The position numbers and the translations under genes were made by a program. A stretch of 64,000 nucleotides of DNA from Pseudodesulfovibrio cashew. GTDB taxonomy: Bacteria > Desulfobacterota > Desulfovibrionia > Desulfovibrionales > Desulfovibrionaceae. Shown piece by piece: positions 26,753 to 35,100 of the stretch. Under the pieces are notes generated by a model. That model had not been told where the DNA came from. It did not search any database and saw only the letters and a program-made list of their open reading frames with translations. The stretch lies in assembly GCF_009762795.1 (NCBI RefSeq), contig NZ_CP046400.1:907501-971500 (forward strand), given 5' to 3'. Position 1 is the stretch's first letter; the number at the start of each line of letters is the position of its first letter.

Positions 26753-28611
26753 GACTGAACCTGCCCAATTTCCGAAACATCAATTTTTACGTCATGTTCA
26801 TCGCGGACATGGTCATCTTCACCTGCGCCCTGCTCCTGGCCTACTCCTTCCGCTTCGACTTCGATATCCCGGTCCGCTACTTCCTCCAGTACAAGGGGAT
26901 GCTCAAATACGTCCTGGCCTTCAAAGCAGTGGTGTTTCTCTTTTTCGGCATGTACCGGGGCATGTGGCGCTACACCAGCCTGGACGACTTCTGGAAAATC
27001 CTGCGCATCACCATCCTCCAGAACCTGATCCTGATCTCCTTTGTGGTCTTCCGCTTTTCCTTTACCGGGGTGCCACGTTCCATCTTCGTCATCGACTGGC
27101 TGCTTACCCTTATCCTGTGCTCGGGGCTGAGGCTCTCCATCCGTGCCTTCTACACCAAGAGCGAGGGGGCGGTGGTCTCCAGGGCGGCGCGCAAACGTAT
27201 CCTGGTGGTGGGGGCCGGAAGCGCAGCCGAACGCATCGGCCGCGAGCTGGCGGCCAACCCGGTGCAGTACAAGCTCGTCGGCTTCCTCGACGACGACAAG
27301 TCCAAAAAAGGGCGGACAATTCACGGCAAGCCCGTGCTCGGCGAGGTGGCCCTGCTGGGAGCCATGGCCGACAAACACAACGTGGACGAAATATTCATCG
27401 CCGTATCCCGGGCCTCGGGCGAGGAAATGCGGCGGATCGCGGACGCGTGCAAGGCCACGGGCCTGCCCTTCCGCATCCTCCCCGCCCTGACCGAGATCAT
27501 GGATGGCAAGGTGGGCATCAAGACCCTGCGCGACGTGGACTACCTCGACCTGCTGGGCCGCTCCCCGGTCACCCTAGACGCAGAGCGCATCCGGCGCTAC
27601 CTCACCGGTCAAACCGTGCTGGTCACCGGCTGCGGCGGGTCCATAGGCTCTGAGCTCTGCCGCCAAATAGTCCGTTTCTCCCCGGGCCACATTGTGCTCG
27701 TGGACATGGGTGAATACAATCTCTACCAGATCCAGATGGAACTGGAGCACATCCTCGGGTTCGCCAACCTGACCACGGTGCTCGGCTCCATCACCGACCG
27801 CGACCTCATGGACCGCACCTTTGCGGAGCACAACCCGTCCGTGGTCTTCCACGCAGCGGCCTACAAACACGTCCCCATGCTGGAACGCAATCCGTGGCAG
27901 GCCGTGCGCAACAACATCCTGGGCTCCCGGACCATCATGGAGACTGCGGTGAAGCACGGCGTGGAGCGGTTCGTGGTCGTGTCCACGGACAAGGCGGTCA
28001 GACCGACCAACGTCATGGGCGCGTCCAAGCGGGTCACCGAACTGATCATGCAGTCCCTGCATGGGCAAGGGACCCGATTCATGGCCGTGCGCTTCGGCAA
28101 CGTGGTCGGTTCCAGCGGCTCGGTCATCCCGCTCTTCCGCAAGCAGATCGAGGCGGGCGGCCCGGTCACCGTCACCCACCCGGATGTGACCCGCTACTTC
28201 ATGTCCATAGCCGAGGCGTCCCAGCTCATCCTCCAGGCCGGCAGCATGGGGGAAAAGGGCACCGGGGGCGAACTTTTCGTCCTGGACATGGGCGTGCCGG
28301 TGAAGATCGCGGACATGGCCCGGGACCTCATCCGCCTCTCGGGCAAGGAGCCGGACACGGACGTGCGCATCGAGTTCACCGGCCTCCGGGAAGGCGAAAA
28401 GCTCTACGAAGAGCTGATCACCGAGGGCGAAGGCATCGTCCGCACCGAGCACGAGAAGATCCTGGTCCTGGGCAGCGAGTACTGCGCTACGGCCGAGGCC
28501 CTCAACCAGGGGCTGGAGGCATTGCTTGAAGCCAGTGAACACCATGACGGCGAGACTGTCAGAACTCTCCTCAGGCAACTGGTCCCGGAATACATCCCCC
28601 AAGGCAACTAG
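26749..28611 (+). CDS. Membrane UDP-sugar 4,6-dehydratase (PglF/WbpM/CapD family)
   Basis: 620 aa. Four N-terminal membrane helices (about 12-125), a Rossmann-type CoA-binding-like domain (about 140-265, ILVVGAGSAAERIGRELAAN), then the SDR catalytic domain (about 280-600). The NAD motif reads LVTGCGGSIGSELCRQI; the usual A of GAGGSIG is Cys. FHAAAYKHVPMLERNP and VVVSTDKAVRPTNVMGASKR contain the active site, with the Asp-Lys pair and the Met that replaces the SDR Tyr in this family. It should convert UDP-GlcNAc to the 4-keto-6-deoxy sugar, the first step toward bacillosamine-type or legionaminic-type sugars. Its ATG overlaps the aminotransferase stop by 4 bp. Confidence 0.92.
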   Translation: MRLNLPNFRNINFYVMFIADMVIFTCALLLAYSFRFDFDIPVRYFLQYKGMLKYVLAFKAVVFLFFGMYRGMWRYTSLDDFWKILRITILQNLILISFVVFRFSFTGVPRSIFVIDWLLTLILCSGLRLSIRAFYTKSEGAVVSRAARKRILVVGAGSAAERIGRELAANPVQYKLVGFLDDDKSKKGRTIHGKPVLGEVALLGAMADKHNVDEIFIAVSRASGEEMRRIADACKATGLPFRILPALTEIMDGKVGIKTLRDVDYLDLLGRSPVTLDAERIRRYLTGQTVLVTGCGGSIGSELCRQIVRFSPGHIVLVDMGEYNLYQIQMELEHILGFANLTTVLGSITDRDLMDRTFAEHNPSVVFHAAAYKHVPMLERNPWQAVRNNILGSRTIMETAVKHGVERFVVVSTDKAVRPTNVMGASKRVTELIMQSLHGQGTRFMAVRFGNVVGSSGSVIPLFRKQIEAGGPVTVTHPDVTRYFMSIAEASQLILQAGSMGEKGTGGELFVLDMGVPVKIADMARDLIRLSGKEPDTDVRIEFTGLREGEKLYEELITEGEGIVRTEHEKILVLGSEYCATAEALNQGLEALLEASEHHDGETVRTLLRQLVPEYIPQGN

Positions 28612-28620
28612 CTGATTTTA

Positions 28621-28661
28621 AAACATAAATGTTTTATTCGCTTCGTCCTTTACAGGACGAA
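28621..28661. repeat. Two small palindromes after the dehydratase operon
   Basis: AAACATAAATGTTT (28621-28634) is a perfect palindrome, and TTCGTCC-TTTACA-GGACGAA (28642-28661) is a 7-bp stem with a 6-base loop. They lie in the 261-bp gap before the HIT gene. Neither is followed by a clear T-run, so termination of the upstream operon here is only possible, and operator use is equally open. Confidence 0.35.
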
Positions 28662-28872
28662 ACGTGCCAACATGCCGTTTTTCAAGAATATTTCTAGACT
28701 CCGCCGACAGCCGGATGTTTGCAATATTCAAGAAAAAAGGGCTGACCGACTTGATTTAACTGGATTTCCCGGTTATCAATACGGCTAGTAATGGACAAGT
28801 CTTCGTGCGTTGGGACGGATGTCGAAGGGAAAAACCCTTGGCAAATGGACCTCGCGAGGTAAAGGAGCTAAG

Positions 28873-29295
28873 GTGCTGAAGGACCCAGACTGCATATTTT
28901 GCAAGATCGTGGCCGGAGAGATTCCCTGTGCCAAGGTCTTTGAATCGGAAGCCTGCCTGGCCTTCCTGGACATTGCGCCGGTGCATCCCGGGCATGTCCT
29001 GGTCCTGCCAAAGGATCATCACCCCACACTCATGGATACTCCTGCGGAGTTGGGAAAGGATCTCATGGCCGCACTGTCTTCGGTTTCGAAGGCGGTCATG
29101 GAAGCGACCGGCGCAGATGGACTCAACCTGTTCCAGAACAACCACGAGGCTGCCGGACAACTGGTGCATCACGTTCATTTTCATCTCGTTCCGCGCCACG
29201 CCGACGACGGCCTGGAGCTGTGGCCGCAGTCCGGCTATGACGACACGGAAGAGATGACCAGGCTGGCCCAAACCATCGCGGGCCTGCTGGAATAA
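28873..29295 (+). CDS. HIT family nucleotide-binding protein
   Basis: 140 aa, histidine-triad hydrolase of the HinT type that cleaves AMP-lysine-like phosphoramidates or dinucleotides. CIFCKIVAGEIPCAKVFE is the usual start with a Cys pair; PVHPGHVLVLPKDH and the triad HHVHFHLVPR carry the catalytic histidines. I choose GTG 28873 because GGAG lies 5 bases before it and the protein then has family length; the ATG at 28810 would add 21 residues not seen in the family. It is followed after 30 bp by the HU-type gene. Confidence 0.88.
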   Translation: MLKDPDCIFCKIVAGEIPCAKVFESEACLAFLDIAPVHPGHVLVLPKDHHPTLMDTPAELGKDLMAALSSVSKAVMEATGADGLNLFQNNHEAAGQLVHHVHFHLVPRHADDGLELWPQSGYDDTEEMTRLAQTIAGLLE

Positions 29296-29325
29296 GTTTT
29301 CGGAAACCCTTTTTGGAGGAAAGCA

Positions 29326-29613
29326 ATGAGCACCCTCACCAAAGCTGGCATCGTCGACTACATCTACGAGCGCACCGACAAGAACCGCGCAGAAATCAAG
29401 GATCTGGTGGAAGTCATCCTCGAGATCATGAAGAGCGCGGTCAAAAAGGACCATGCCCTGCTGATCAGCGGCTTCGGCAAGTTTGAAGCCTACGACAAGC
29501 GCGCACGCAAGGGACGCAACCCCCAGACCAGCCAGACCATCACCCTGCCCCCGCGCAAGGTGGTCGTGTTCCGACTGTCCCGCAAATTCCGCGCTGAGCT
29601 CAATCCCTCCTAG
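29326..29613 (+). CDS. HU/IHF family DNA-binding protein (IHF-alpha-like)
   Basis: 95 aa nucleoid protein. TKAGIVDYIYERTDKNRAEI forms the dimerising helices; LLISGFGKFEAYDKRARKGR then NPQTSQ is the beta-arm that enters the minor groove, with the Pro (NPQT) that kinks DNA. The variant arm (KGRNPQTSQTITLPPRKVV) is closer to IHF-alpha than to HU, but a Desulfovibrio-type HU homologue is equally likely. A strong GGAGG precedes the ATG. It probably shares a transcript with the HIT gene. Confidence 0.9.
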   Translation: MSTLTKAGIVDYIYERTDKNRAEIKDLVEVILEIMKSAVKKDHALLISGFGKFEAYDKRARKGRNPQTSQTITLPPRKVVVFRLSRKFRAELNPS

Positions 29614-29701
29614 GGAAGAGCGAGACCGGCCGGTGTCGCCGTTGGGGCCTATCGGCTCCGGTGCGGTGACGCGCGCCTGAAAAGCGAAGAAGACAGAAAA
29701 A

Positions 29702-29727
29702 CCGGTGCGCACGATTGTGCGCACCGG
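29702..29727. terminator. Bidirectional terminator between HU-like and SPOR genes
   Basis: CCGGTGCGCAC (29702-29712), loop GATT, and the exact complement (29717-29727). On the minus strand the stem is followed by five T and a pyrimidine-rich stretch, which suits the SPOR gene; on the plus strand it is followed by CATTGCTTTT for the HU-like gene. Confidence 0.85.
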
Positions 29728-29784
29728 CATTGCTTTTACGTGTCCTGGAAACCGCCGACTGCGGGCTCCCCCTTCTCCCCTACT

Positions 29785-30396
29785 CTATTCTCCAGGCTTG
29801 TCCTTGAGCACAAAGACCTTCGGGAAATCGCCGGAGAGCCGCACCATGGCCTCTTCTGCCTCGGCCTTGTCGGCAAAGGCTCCGGCCTGCACCCGGTAGA
29901 GTCCGGTGCCGGTCGCGGAGAGCTTGGACCCCTTGTAGCCCTGGGCGATAAGATCGGCCAGGACCTTGTTGGCGTTGTCCAGCTCCGTAAACGCGCCCAC
30001 CTGCACGTAGTACATTTCTTCCATTATCACCGGAGCGGCGGTCTCGGTCTGGACGGGCTCGGCAGAGACGGTCTTGGTCGAAGGCTCTGAGGGCACAGCG
30101 GGTTGCGCCGCCTCTGCAGCGGGCAGCGACTCCTCGCCCAGGTCGCCTTCCTTGAGCGGAGCGGGGGCCTCGATCTCGGGAGCGTCCACCACGAAGGTCT
30201 CCTCGATCACTTCAGGCGTCTCCTCCTTGACCTCGGGCTGCTGCGCGGGTCGGGCCTCCGCTGCGGGCGCAGGCTGCGTGGACCGCGTGGACGGCGGAGT
30301 GGAGACGATGTGCTTTCGAAAACAACCACCCAGAACCAGGGCGGCCAGGGCCAGGGCCAGAATCGGCAGGGCCGTGCGATGCGGGAAAAATTTCAT
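29785..30396 (-). CDS. SPOR-domain lipoprotein
   Basis: 203 aa. The signal peptide ends with the lipobox LVLGGC (about residues 20-25), so the protein should be a lipoprotein. A long acidic, Pro/Ala/Glu-rich linker (about 30-125) leads to a C-terminal SPOR domain (about 127-200; MYYVQVGAFTELDNANKVLA, then LYRVQAGAFADKAEAEEAMV) that binds denuded glycan strands of septal peptidoglycan. It probably acts in envelope maintenance or division. GAGGG before ATG 30396 is a good ribosome binding site. Confidence 0.88.
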   Translation of the reverse strand: MKFFPHRTALPILALALAALVLGGCFRKHIVSTPPSTRSTQPAPAAEARPAQQPEVKEETPEVIEETFVVDAPEIEAPAPLKEGDLGEESLPAAEAAQPAVPSEPSTKTVSAEPVQTETAAPVIMEEMYYVQVGAFTELDNANKVLADLIAQGYKGSKLSATGTGLYRVQAGAFADKAEAEEAMVRLSGDFPKVFVLKDKPGE

Positions 30397-30536
30397 TGTT
30401 CACCCTCTTGCGTTCGTTGCGCTAACTCCGCCGGGAGTAGCACGCCCGGTTTCATCAAGTCTAGAGTTAATCTAAACTACAGGACGCCGATGGACGTTGG
30501 CAAGGGACGGTTTCCCCGGGGTGCGAATCGAGACGT

Positions 30537-32201
30537 TCAGGCCTGGTCGATGGTCTTGAGCTTGCCGACCAGGTCGGCTTCCATGACGGCCTGTTCTCCG
30601 GCCATGGCCTCCAGGAGATCCTCCCGGGCGTGCATGGTCTGCATCTTGTACTTGTTCCCCAGCGCGTTACCCTCTTCGCGGGCCGAGGTGCGTGACGCCG
30701 CGCCGGTCCTCTTCCTGTGGCGCACGGCCAGATGCCCCTGGTAGACGGGAAAACGACCGGCCTCGCATAAGCGCAGGTCGTGCTCCATGTCGTCATACTG
30801 GGTAGGCGAGAGCTGAATGGCGAAGTCGCCCGAATCCTGCAGAACGGAAGTGCGGAAGAGATGGCAGCAGCCAGTCACCGAGGCGCAGGGACGCATGGCG
30901 TTGAGCATCCCCGAGTCCAACCCCTGGATGTGCAGGTCGGAGAGTCGGAACGGGTTGGGCTCCGGGCGTGAAAGATCAAGGGGCGGACCGACCTCCTCCA
31001 CCAGCAGGTGGCCGTCTGCGGACTGGATCAGGGCCGGGTTGGCGTGGTCCACCACCTTGCAGCCCCAGGCCCCGGCGTCGGGATAGCGGCGCACCGCCGC
31101 GCCCAGCCTGAGCAGCCAGTCCGGGGGCAGGATCACGTCATCGTCCAGATAGCAGAGAAAATCATGCCCGGCGGCCGGGGTGTGGTGCAGGAGCCAATTA
31201 CGGGCCGCGGGAGCTCCGATGTTGACCGGCAGGGTGATGACCGAAAACCGCTTCGCTCCCAGTTGCTTTTCGAAACGCGCTCCCCAGGACTCCAGCACCA
31301 ATGGCGTGGAATCCGTGGAGCCATTGTCCAGAACGAACACGGACGCGCCGGTCAGATCGGACTCGAAGAGGGAACGCAGGGTGGCGTCGATCTCCACCTC
31401 GTTGTTCCATGTGTAGAGAAGCACTGCGGTGGAGCCTTCAACAGGGCGTGTTTCCCGATCCCATCCGGTGAGCAGATCATGCAGGCGGAAGGCGAGGCTG
31501 GCGTTCCACGGCGCGTTGGCCACGGCCTCCAGCAGGAGCAGATGGGCCGAAGCGGGATCACCTTCTCCGAGCATGCACAGCCCGGCACTGGAGGCGGCAA
31601 AAGAGGGACCAAAGGCGTTTCCGGCGTTCTGAAAACGCCGTGCAGCTTCGCCGTAGCGGCCCCGGAATGCCAGGGTCCGGGCGAGAACATTCGTCATGAC
31701 AGGGGTGTCCTGGCCTTCATAGCGGGCGAACATGGCCTCGACCCAGTCCGGATCCCCGTCGATGAGGCCGAAGGCCACGGCCTGCTGGAGCCAGAACAGG
31801 TTGCCAGGCTCCTTGGCGATGGCGTCCGCCAGATAGGTCTTGAGCTTGCCGAAATCGCGCAGGGCCAGGAGACGTTCCAGGTAGCCGGTGTTGGCAGGCT
31901 TGCGCCAGGCCCCGGCCAGATACGCAAGAGCGGTTAGGGTCTCTTTGGGCAACAGGGCGCGGACCTCGTCACGGGCGAGCAGCTCCGTGGCCATCTCTCC
32001 GTCCAGGGGATTTTCGCCGAAAGCAGTGAGCAGGGCGTCCGCCGCCAGGGGAGACAGAGCCGGATCGCCGGAGCGAAGACACCAACCGGCCACCTCCAGC
32101 AGGTGGCGTTTACCGGTGAAACCCAGCCTCAGCCGGACCTTGAGGGCTTCCGGCAGGGAAGCCCAATGGCTGGTGAGAAAGCCGCCCTGCGCCTGCATCA
32201 T
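30537..32201 (-). CDS. Large family 2 glycosyltransferase with N-terminal helical domain
   Basis: 554 aa. The first about 250 residues are helical and TPR-like (LAYLAGAWRKPANTGYLERL; YGEAARRFQNAGNAFGPSFA). The GT-A domain (about 255-470) begins AVLLYTWNNEVEIDATLRSL, with FVLDNGSTDSTP and the metal-binding DDD in LCYLDDDVILPPDWLL. A C-terminal about 80 residues follow (RHRKRTGAASRTSAREEGN). Acceptor and donor are unknown; the neighbour is a deacetylase-GT fusion, so a surface glycan role is likely. I start at ATG 32201, which overlaps the upstream stop (ATGA); the frame is open further upstream but antisense to nothing useful and without similarity. Confidence 0.85.
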   Translation of the reverse strand: MMQAQGGFLTSHWASLPEALKVRLRLGFTGKRHLLEVAGWCLRSGDPALSPLAADALLTAFGENPLDGEMATELLARDEVRALLPKETLTALAYLAGAWRKPANTGYLERLLALRDFGKLKTYLADAIAKEPGNLFWLQQAVAFGLIDGDPDWVEAMFARYEGQDTPVMTNVLARTLAFRGRYGEAARRFQNAGNAFGPSFAASSAGLCMLGEGDPASAHLLLLEAVANAPWNASLAFRLHDLLTGWDRETRPVEGSTAVLLYTWNNEVEIDATLRSLFESDLTGASVFVLDNGSTDSTPLVLESWGARFEKQLGAKRFSVITLPVNIGAPAARNWLLHHTPAAGHDFLCYLDDDVILPPDWLLRLGAAVRRYPDAGAWGCKVVDHANPALIQSADGHLLVEEVGPPLDLSRPEPNPFRLSDLHIQGLDSGMLNAMRPCASVTGCCHLFRTSVLQDSGDFAIQLSPTQYDDMEHDLRLCEAGRFPVYQGHLAVRHRKRTGAASRTSAREEGNALGNKYKMQTMHAREDLLEAMAGEQAVMEADLVGKLKTIDQA

Positions 32202-34285
32202 TCGGTCCCTTCCGAAACGATCCTGGCGGCGACGTCCTCCACTGGCAGAAGATCGTTCAGCCGCTCTCCCATGTAGACACGCATCAGGGCGTGGGCCTTG
32301 GCCTCGGGCGTAAGCAGGGTCCGGGTCACGGCGCGTCCGATCCGCCCCATGGCCTGACGCCGGGTCGGCTCTTCGGCCATCAGGCGCATCTTTTCGGCCA
32401 GGCAGGCAGCATCCTCGCTGGGGCAAAGGTAGCCATTGACCCCATCGTGGAGCATCTCAGGGATGCCGCCGACATCGGTGCACACACCGGGCAGGCCGTG
32501 ATCAAAGGCCTCGATGAGCGAATTGGGAAAGGACTCCTTGCGCGATGTCACGCAGACGACGTCGGCGAACCGGAGCTCCTCGATGACCTCGGCATGGGGA
32601 ATCTCCCCGGTGTCGCGCAGCCGCTCCCGGAGGGCCGGGCTGTAGAGATGCTCGAACCGCTCGGCCTCGCCTTGCTTGAGCCCCACGGCCACGAACTCCA
32701 TGTCCCGGCAGTCGCCTTCGCACAGGAGATTGGCCGCGCTAATGAACACATCGTAGCCCTTGGTCTCCGCGCCGTTGCCCACGTAGATGAAGCGCGTGCC
32801 CCGCTTCTTGCGCGGTTTGGGCTCCCCGTAGTCCGGGCCGCAATAGGCGTTGTAGACCACGTTCAGCCTGCTCTTCATGACCCGGTGATTGCGCAGCACC
32901 CTGGCGCACTGGGCCGAGTTGCAGACGACGCCGTCGGCCAGTGCGGTCCAGAGGAAGAATATGTCATTTGGCCGGGAGATCACGCCCCGATTGATGAACA
33001 ACTTGAAGCGCGCGCCCATGAGCCGGGCGATGACGCCCATCTTGTAGGCCCGGTTGTGGAAGGAGTGGACCACGTCGATGCGGTTCTCGCGGACCACGTT
33101 CTTGAGAAACGCGCCTGACCAGAGATACTTGCGGAAACCGTCAAAGGGATGGATGACCACGTCCCTGCCCTCCAGGGCCGGGATCAGGGGAGACTCGGGA
33201 TGGAGCACGGCGTGAGTCTCGATGCCCATGGCGGACATGGCCTCGACATTGTTGATCAACTGGCGGCTGCCGCCGGAAAGTCTGGTGGAGTCCGTGGCGT
33301 AGAGGACCCGCTTTATCTCGGGCCGCTTCCGGTGGAGCTTGAAGAAGACGCGGGCCGCCGGGTCCGAGCCGTACATGCGCAGCCGGGCCTGGACCCACTT
33401 GCCGCTCTTGGGCTTGCCCACGCCGATACGGTTGATGCGGTAGGGGTCGGTGCCGCGCGCGTTGACCCAGCGCTCCAGGGTGAAGGCCCCGGCATAGCCG
33501 GCTCGCTTCAATTCGGTCTCGGCATCCTCGCAGAACTGGCCCCACGGCCAGCAAAAGAGCTGTTCCGCATACCCGTTGAGCTCACGCATCCGCTCGAAAC
33601 TCCGGGCAAAGTCCTTGTGACAGAACATCAGCCGCTCCTGCGGAGTGCGCGTCTTGAACCGCACCGCACCCGTCTTGTCGACCTCGGGCCAGAACCCGTC
33701 GTAGACGTACGCGCTGGCCGCATCGAAGGTTGGCCAATCCGGATTAAAGTCGGGGTAGATGCCCCAGGCGGGCCAGCGGGCCTTTTTTGCGCCCATGGGG
33801 GCGTAGGGCCGCAGGGTGCGGAAGGTTCCCTGGTGGCGGCAGCCGTGGGAGAAGACCTCCATGCCCTTGCCAAGCATGGCGCGAATCTCTCCTTCGTTGA
33901 AGAACTGGGCGTGGTCGTGCTCGGTGAGCGCGGCCTTGAAGGCCTCGGGCATGGGCAGCATGGCCGGGGCGGTCGCCGCGTTTCGGGCAGCCCCGGACTC
34001 GGTGAAGTCCGTGAGCGCGAAAAAGGTCCCGGTCATGCCCCGCTTTTCCAGCTCGGGCACGCAGGTCAGCCAGTTGGAGAGGTGGCCGTCGTCAAAGGTC
34101 AGCACCACGGACTTGCGGGGCGCCTTTCGGTCTCCGCGCACCACTGCGAGCAGATCGCGGGCGGAGATGGTCCGAAACCCGGCCTCAAGTATGGCGTCCA
34201 GGTGTTCGGCGAAGCGCTCCGGGGTGTGGCCGTCCACTTCGCTGACGTTGTGGTAGCACAGGACCGGTATGGATGTTCGTATCAT
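32198..34285 (-). CDS. Polysaccharide deacetylase - GT4 glycosyltransferase fusion
   Basis: 695 aa, two enzymes in one chain. The N-terminal CE4/NodB domain (about 1-290) has IPVLCYHNVSEVDGHTPERF, VVLTFDDGHLSNW (catalytic and metal Asp), EVFSHGCRHQG (metal His pair) and FCWPWGQFCEDAETELKRAG. The GT-B family 4 domain (about 325-680) has RFIYVGNGAETKGYDVFISA, VVCVTSRKESFPNSLIEAFD then HGLPGVCTDVGGIPEMLHDG (the donor-binding E-x7-E region). It would de-N-acetylate a glycan and extend it, or the two activities could serve one assembly step. I start at ATG 34285 (MIRTSIPVL); the open frame to 34513 lacks family similarity. It overlaps the next GT gene by 4 bp. Confidence 0.88.
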   Translation of the reverse strand: MIRTSIPVLCYHNVSEVDGHTPERFAEHLDAILEAGFRTISARDLLAVVRGDRKAPRKSVVLTFDDGHLSNWLTCVPELEKRGMTGTFFALTDFTESGAARNAATAPAMLPMPEAFKAALTEHDHAQFFNEGEIRAMLGKGMEVFSHGCRHQGTFRTLRPYAPMGAKKARWPAWGIYPDFNPDWPTFDAASAYVYDGFWPEVDKTGAVRFKTRTPQERLMFCHKDFARSFERMRELNGYAEQLFCWPWGQFCEDAETELKRAGYAGAFTLERWVNARGTDPYRINRIGVGKPKSGKWVQARLRMYGSDPAARVFFKLHRKRPEIKRVLYATDSTRLSGGSRQLINNVEAMSAMGIETHAVLHPESPLIPALEGRDVVIHPFDGFRKYLWSGAFLKNVVRENRIDVVHSFHNRAYKMGVIARLMGARFKLFINRGVISRPNDIFFLWTALADGVVCNSAQCARVLRNHRVMKSRLNVVYNAYCGPDYGEPKPRKKRGTRFIYVGNGAETKGYDVFISAANLLCEGDCRDMEFVAVGLKQGEAERFEHLYSPALRERLRDTGEIPHAEVIEELRFADVVCVTSRKESFPNSLIEAFDHGLPGVCTDVGGIPEMLHDGVNGYLCPSEDAACLAEKMRLMAEEPTRRQAMGRIGRAVTRTLLTPEAKAHALMRVYMGERLNDLLPVEDVAARIVSEGTE

Positions 34286-34533
34286 GATTTTCTCGTTTGC
34301 CTCGGCTCCTCCGAGGTACCAGACAGGCCGGTCCAGGGCAAGATCGACACGCCCCGGAGGCGAAGGCCGCCGTGGCGGACTTCCGCTTTTTCTTAGTTTC
34401 GCGGTCACATTGTTGCAATATAATTCTGTCAAAAAATAAAGGTTATACAAGGTCAAGAGTTGAGGTTCGTAAGATTTTCTAGTAAATCTGTAGAGCAATC
34501 TCTCACCTGCCAAGACAGCGCAAGGACTTTACG

Positions 34534-34824
34534 ATGAAAAGCATATCCCTGGTTGACGAATGTATCGCCAAGTTCATCAAGGGCGGACTGGAACGATTTT
34601 CCCCGAGGACGTACGGCGTCGGAGCAATGAAGGAAATGGTCGAGTCCGGCATTTTCATGACCAAGCCCGTGCTGACCCTGACCGAGGACGGCATTGAACG
34701 CGCCCTGCACCTCGGCCTCATCTCCGAACTCAAGAAGCGGAGCATGCTGGCCGCCCTTGAGCGAAGCGGCGTCACCCTCAAGGGAACCAATGCTTCCGAC
34801 GACGGAGCGTCTCAGGTAGCTTAG
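34534..34824 (+). CDS. Conserved-looking hypothetical protein (96 aa)
   Basis: Not recognised. MKSISLVDECIAKFIKGGLE, then RFSPRTYGVGAMKEMV and ESGIFMTKPVLTLTEDGIERA. It is predicted mostly helical and soluble, with no membrane segment or signal. AAGGA lies 8 bases before ATG 34534. Codon use matches its neighbours, and it has its own terminators, so I treat it as a real gene. It lies alone between the divergent deacetylase-GT operon and the chemoreceptor gene. Confidence 0.65.
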   Translation: MKSISLVDECIAKFIKGGLERFSPRTYGVGAMKEMVESGIFMTKPVLTLTEDGIERALHLGLISELKKRSMLAALERSGVTLKGTNASDDGASQVA

Positions 34825-34828
34825 GAAG

Positions 34829-34914
34829 ACAGGTGCGGATCGTACCTGTTTTCAATACGGTTATACGACAAGGCAGGATGCTCTCCATTGCGGAGGGTGT
34901 CCTTTTCCTTTTTT
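34829..34914 (+). terminator. Two successive hairpins with T-runs after the 96-aa gene
   Basis: ACAGGTGCG-GAT-CGTACCTGT (34829-34849, one G-U pair) is followed by TTTTC. A second stem, 34875-34886 pairing with 34892-34903 (three G-U pairs), is followed by TTTCCTTTTTT. The second is the better rho-independent terminator. Confidence 0.65.
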
Positions 34915-34961
34915 GTAAGGGTGCGTTCGGCAACCGGCACGCGGCCGTAACCGAGAAATCA

Positions 34962-34991
34962 TTGACAACCGAGACATAACCTTTCTACTGT
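34962..34991 (+). promoter_or_regulatory. Possible sigma-70 promoter before the chemoreceptor
   Basis: TTGACA (34962-34967) with an 18-base spacer and TACTGT as a weak -10 (34986-34991). It lies about 110 bp before ATG 35101. The -35 is perfect but the -10 is poor, so this is tentative. Confidence 0.35.
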
Positions 34992-35100
34992 GTAACACTG
35001 TGCCTTCTTTTTTGAAAAAAGGACACCCTGGGGCTTGGTCCCCCCGGCGTCTCTCTTGACAATGACCGACAATTTTTTTCCCAACCAGGCTGAGCGTAGC

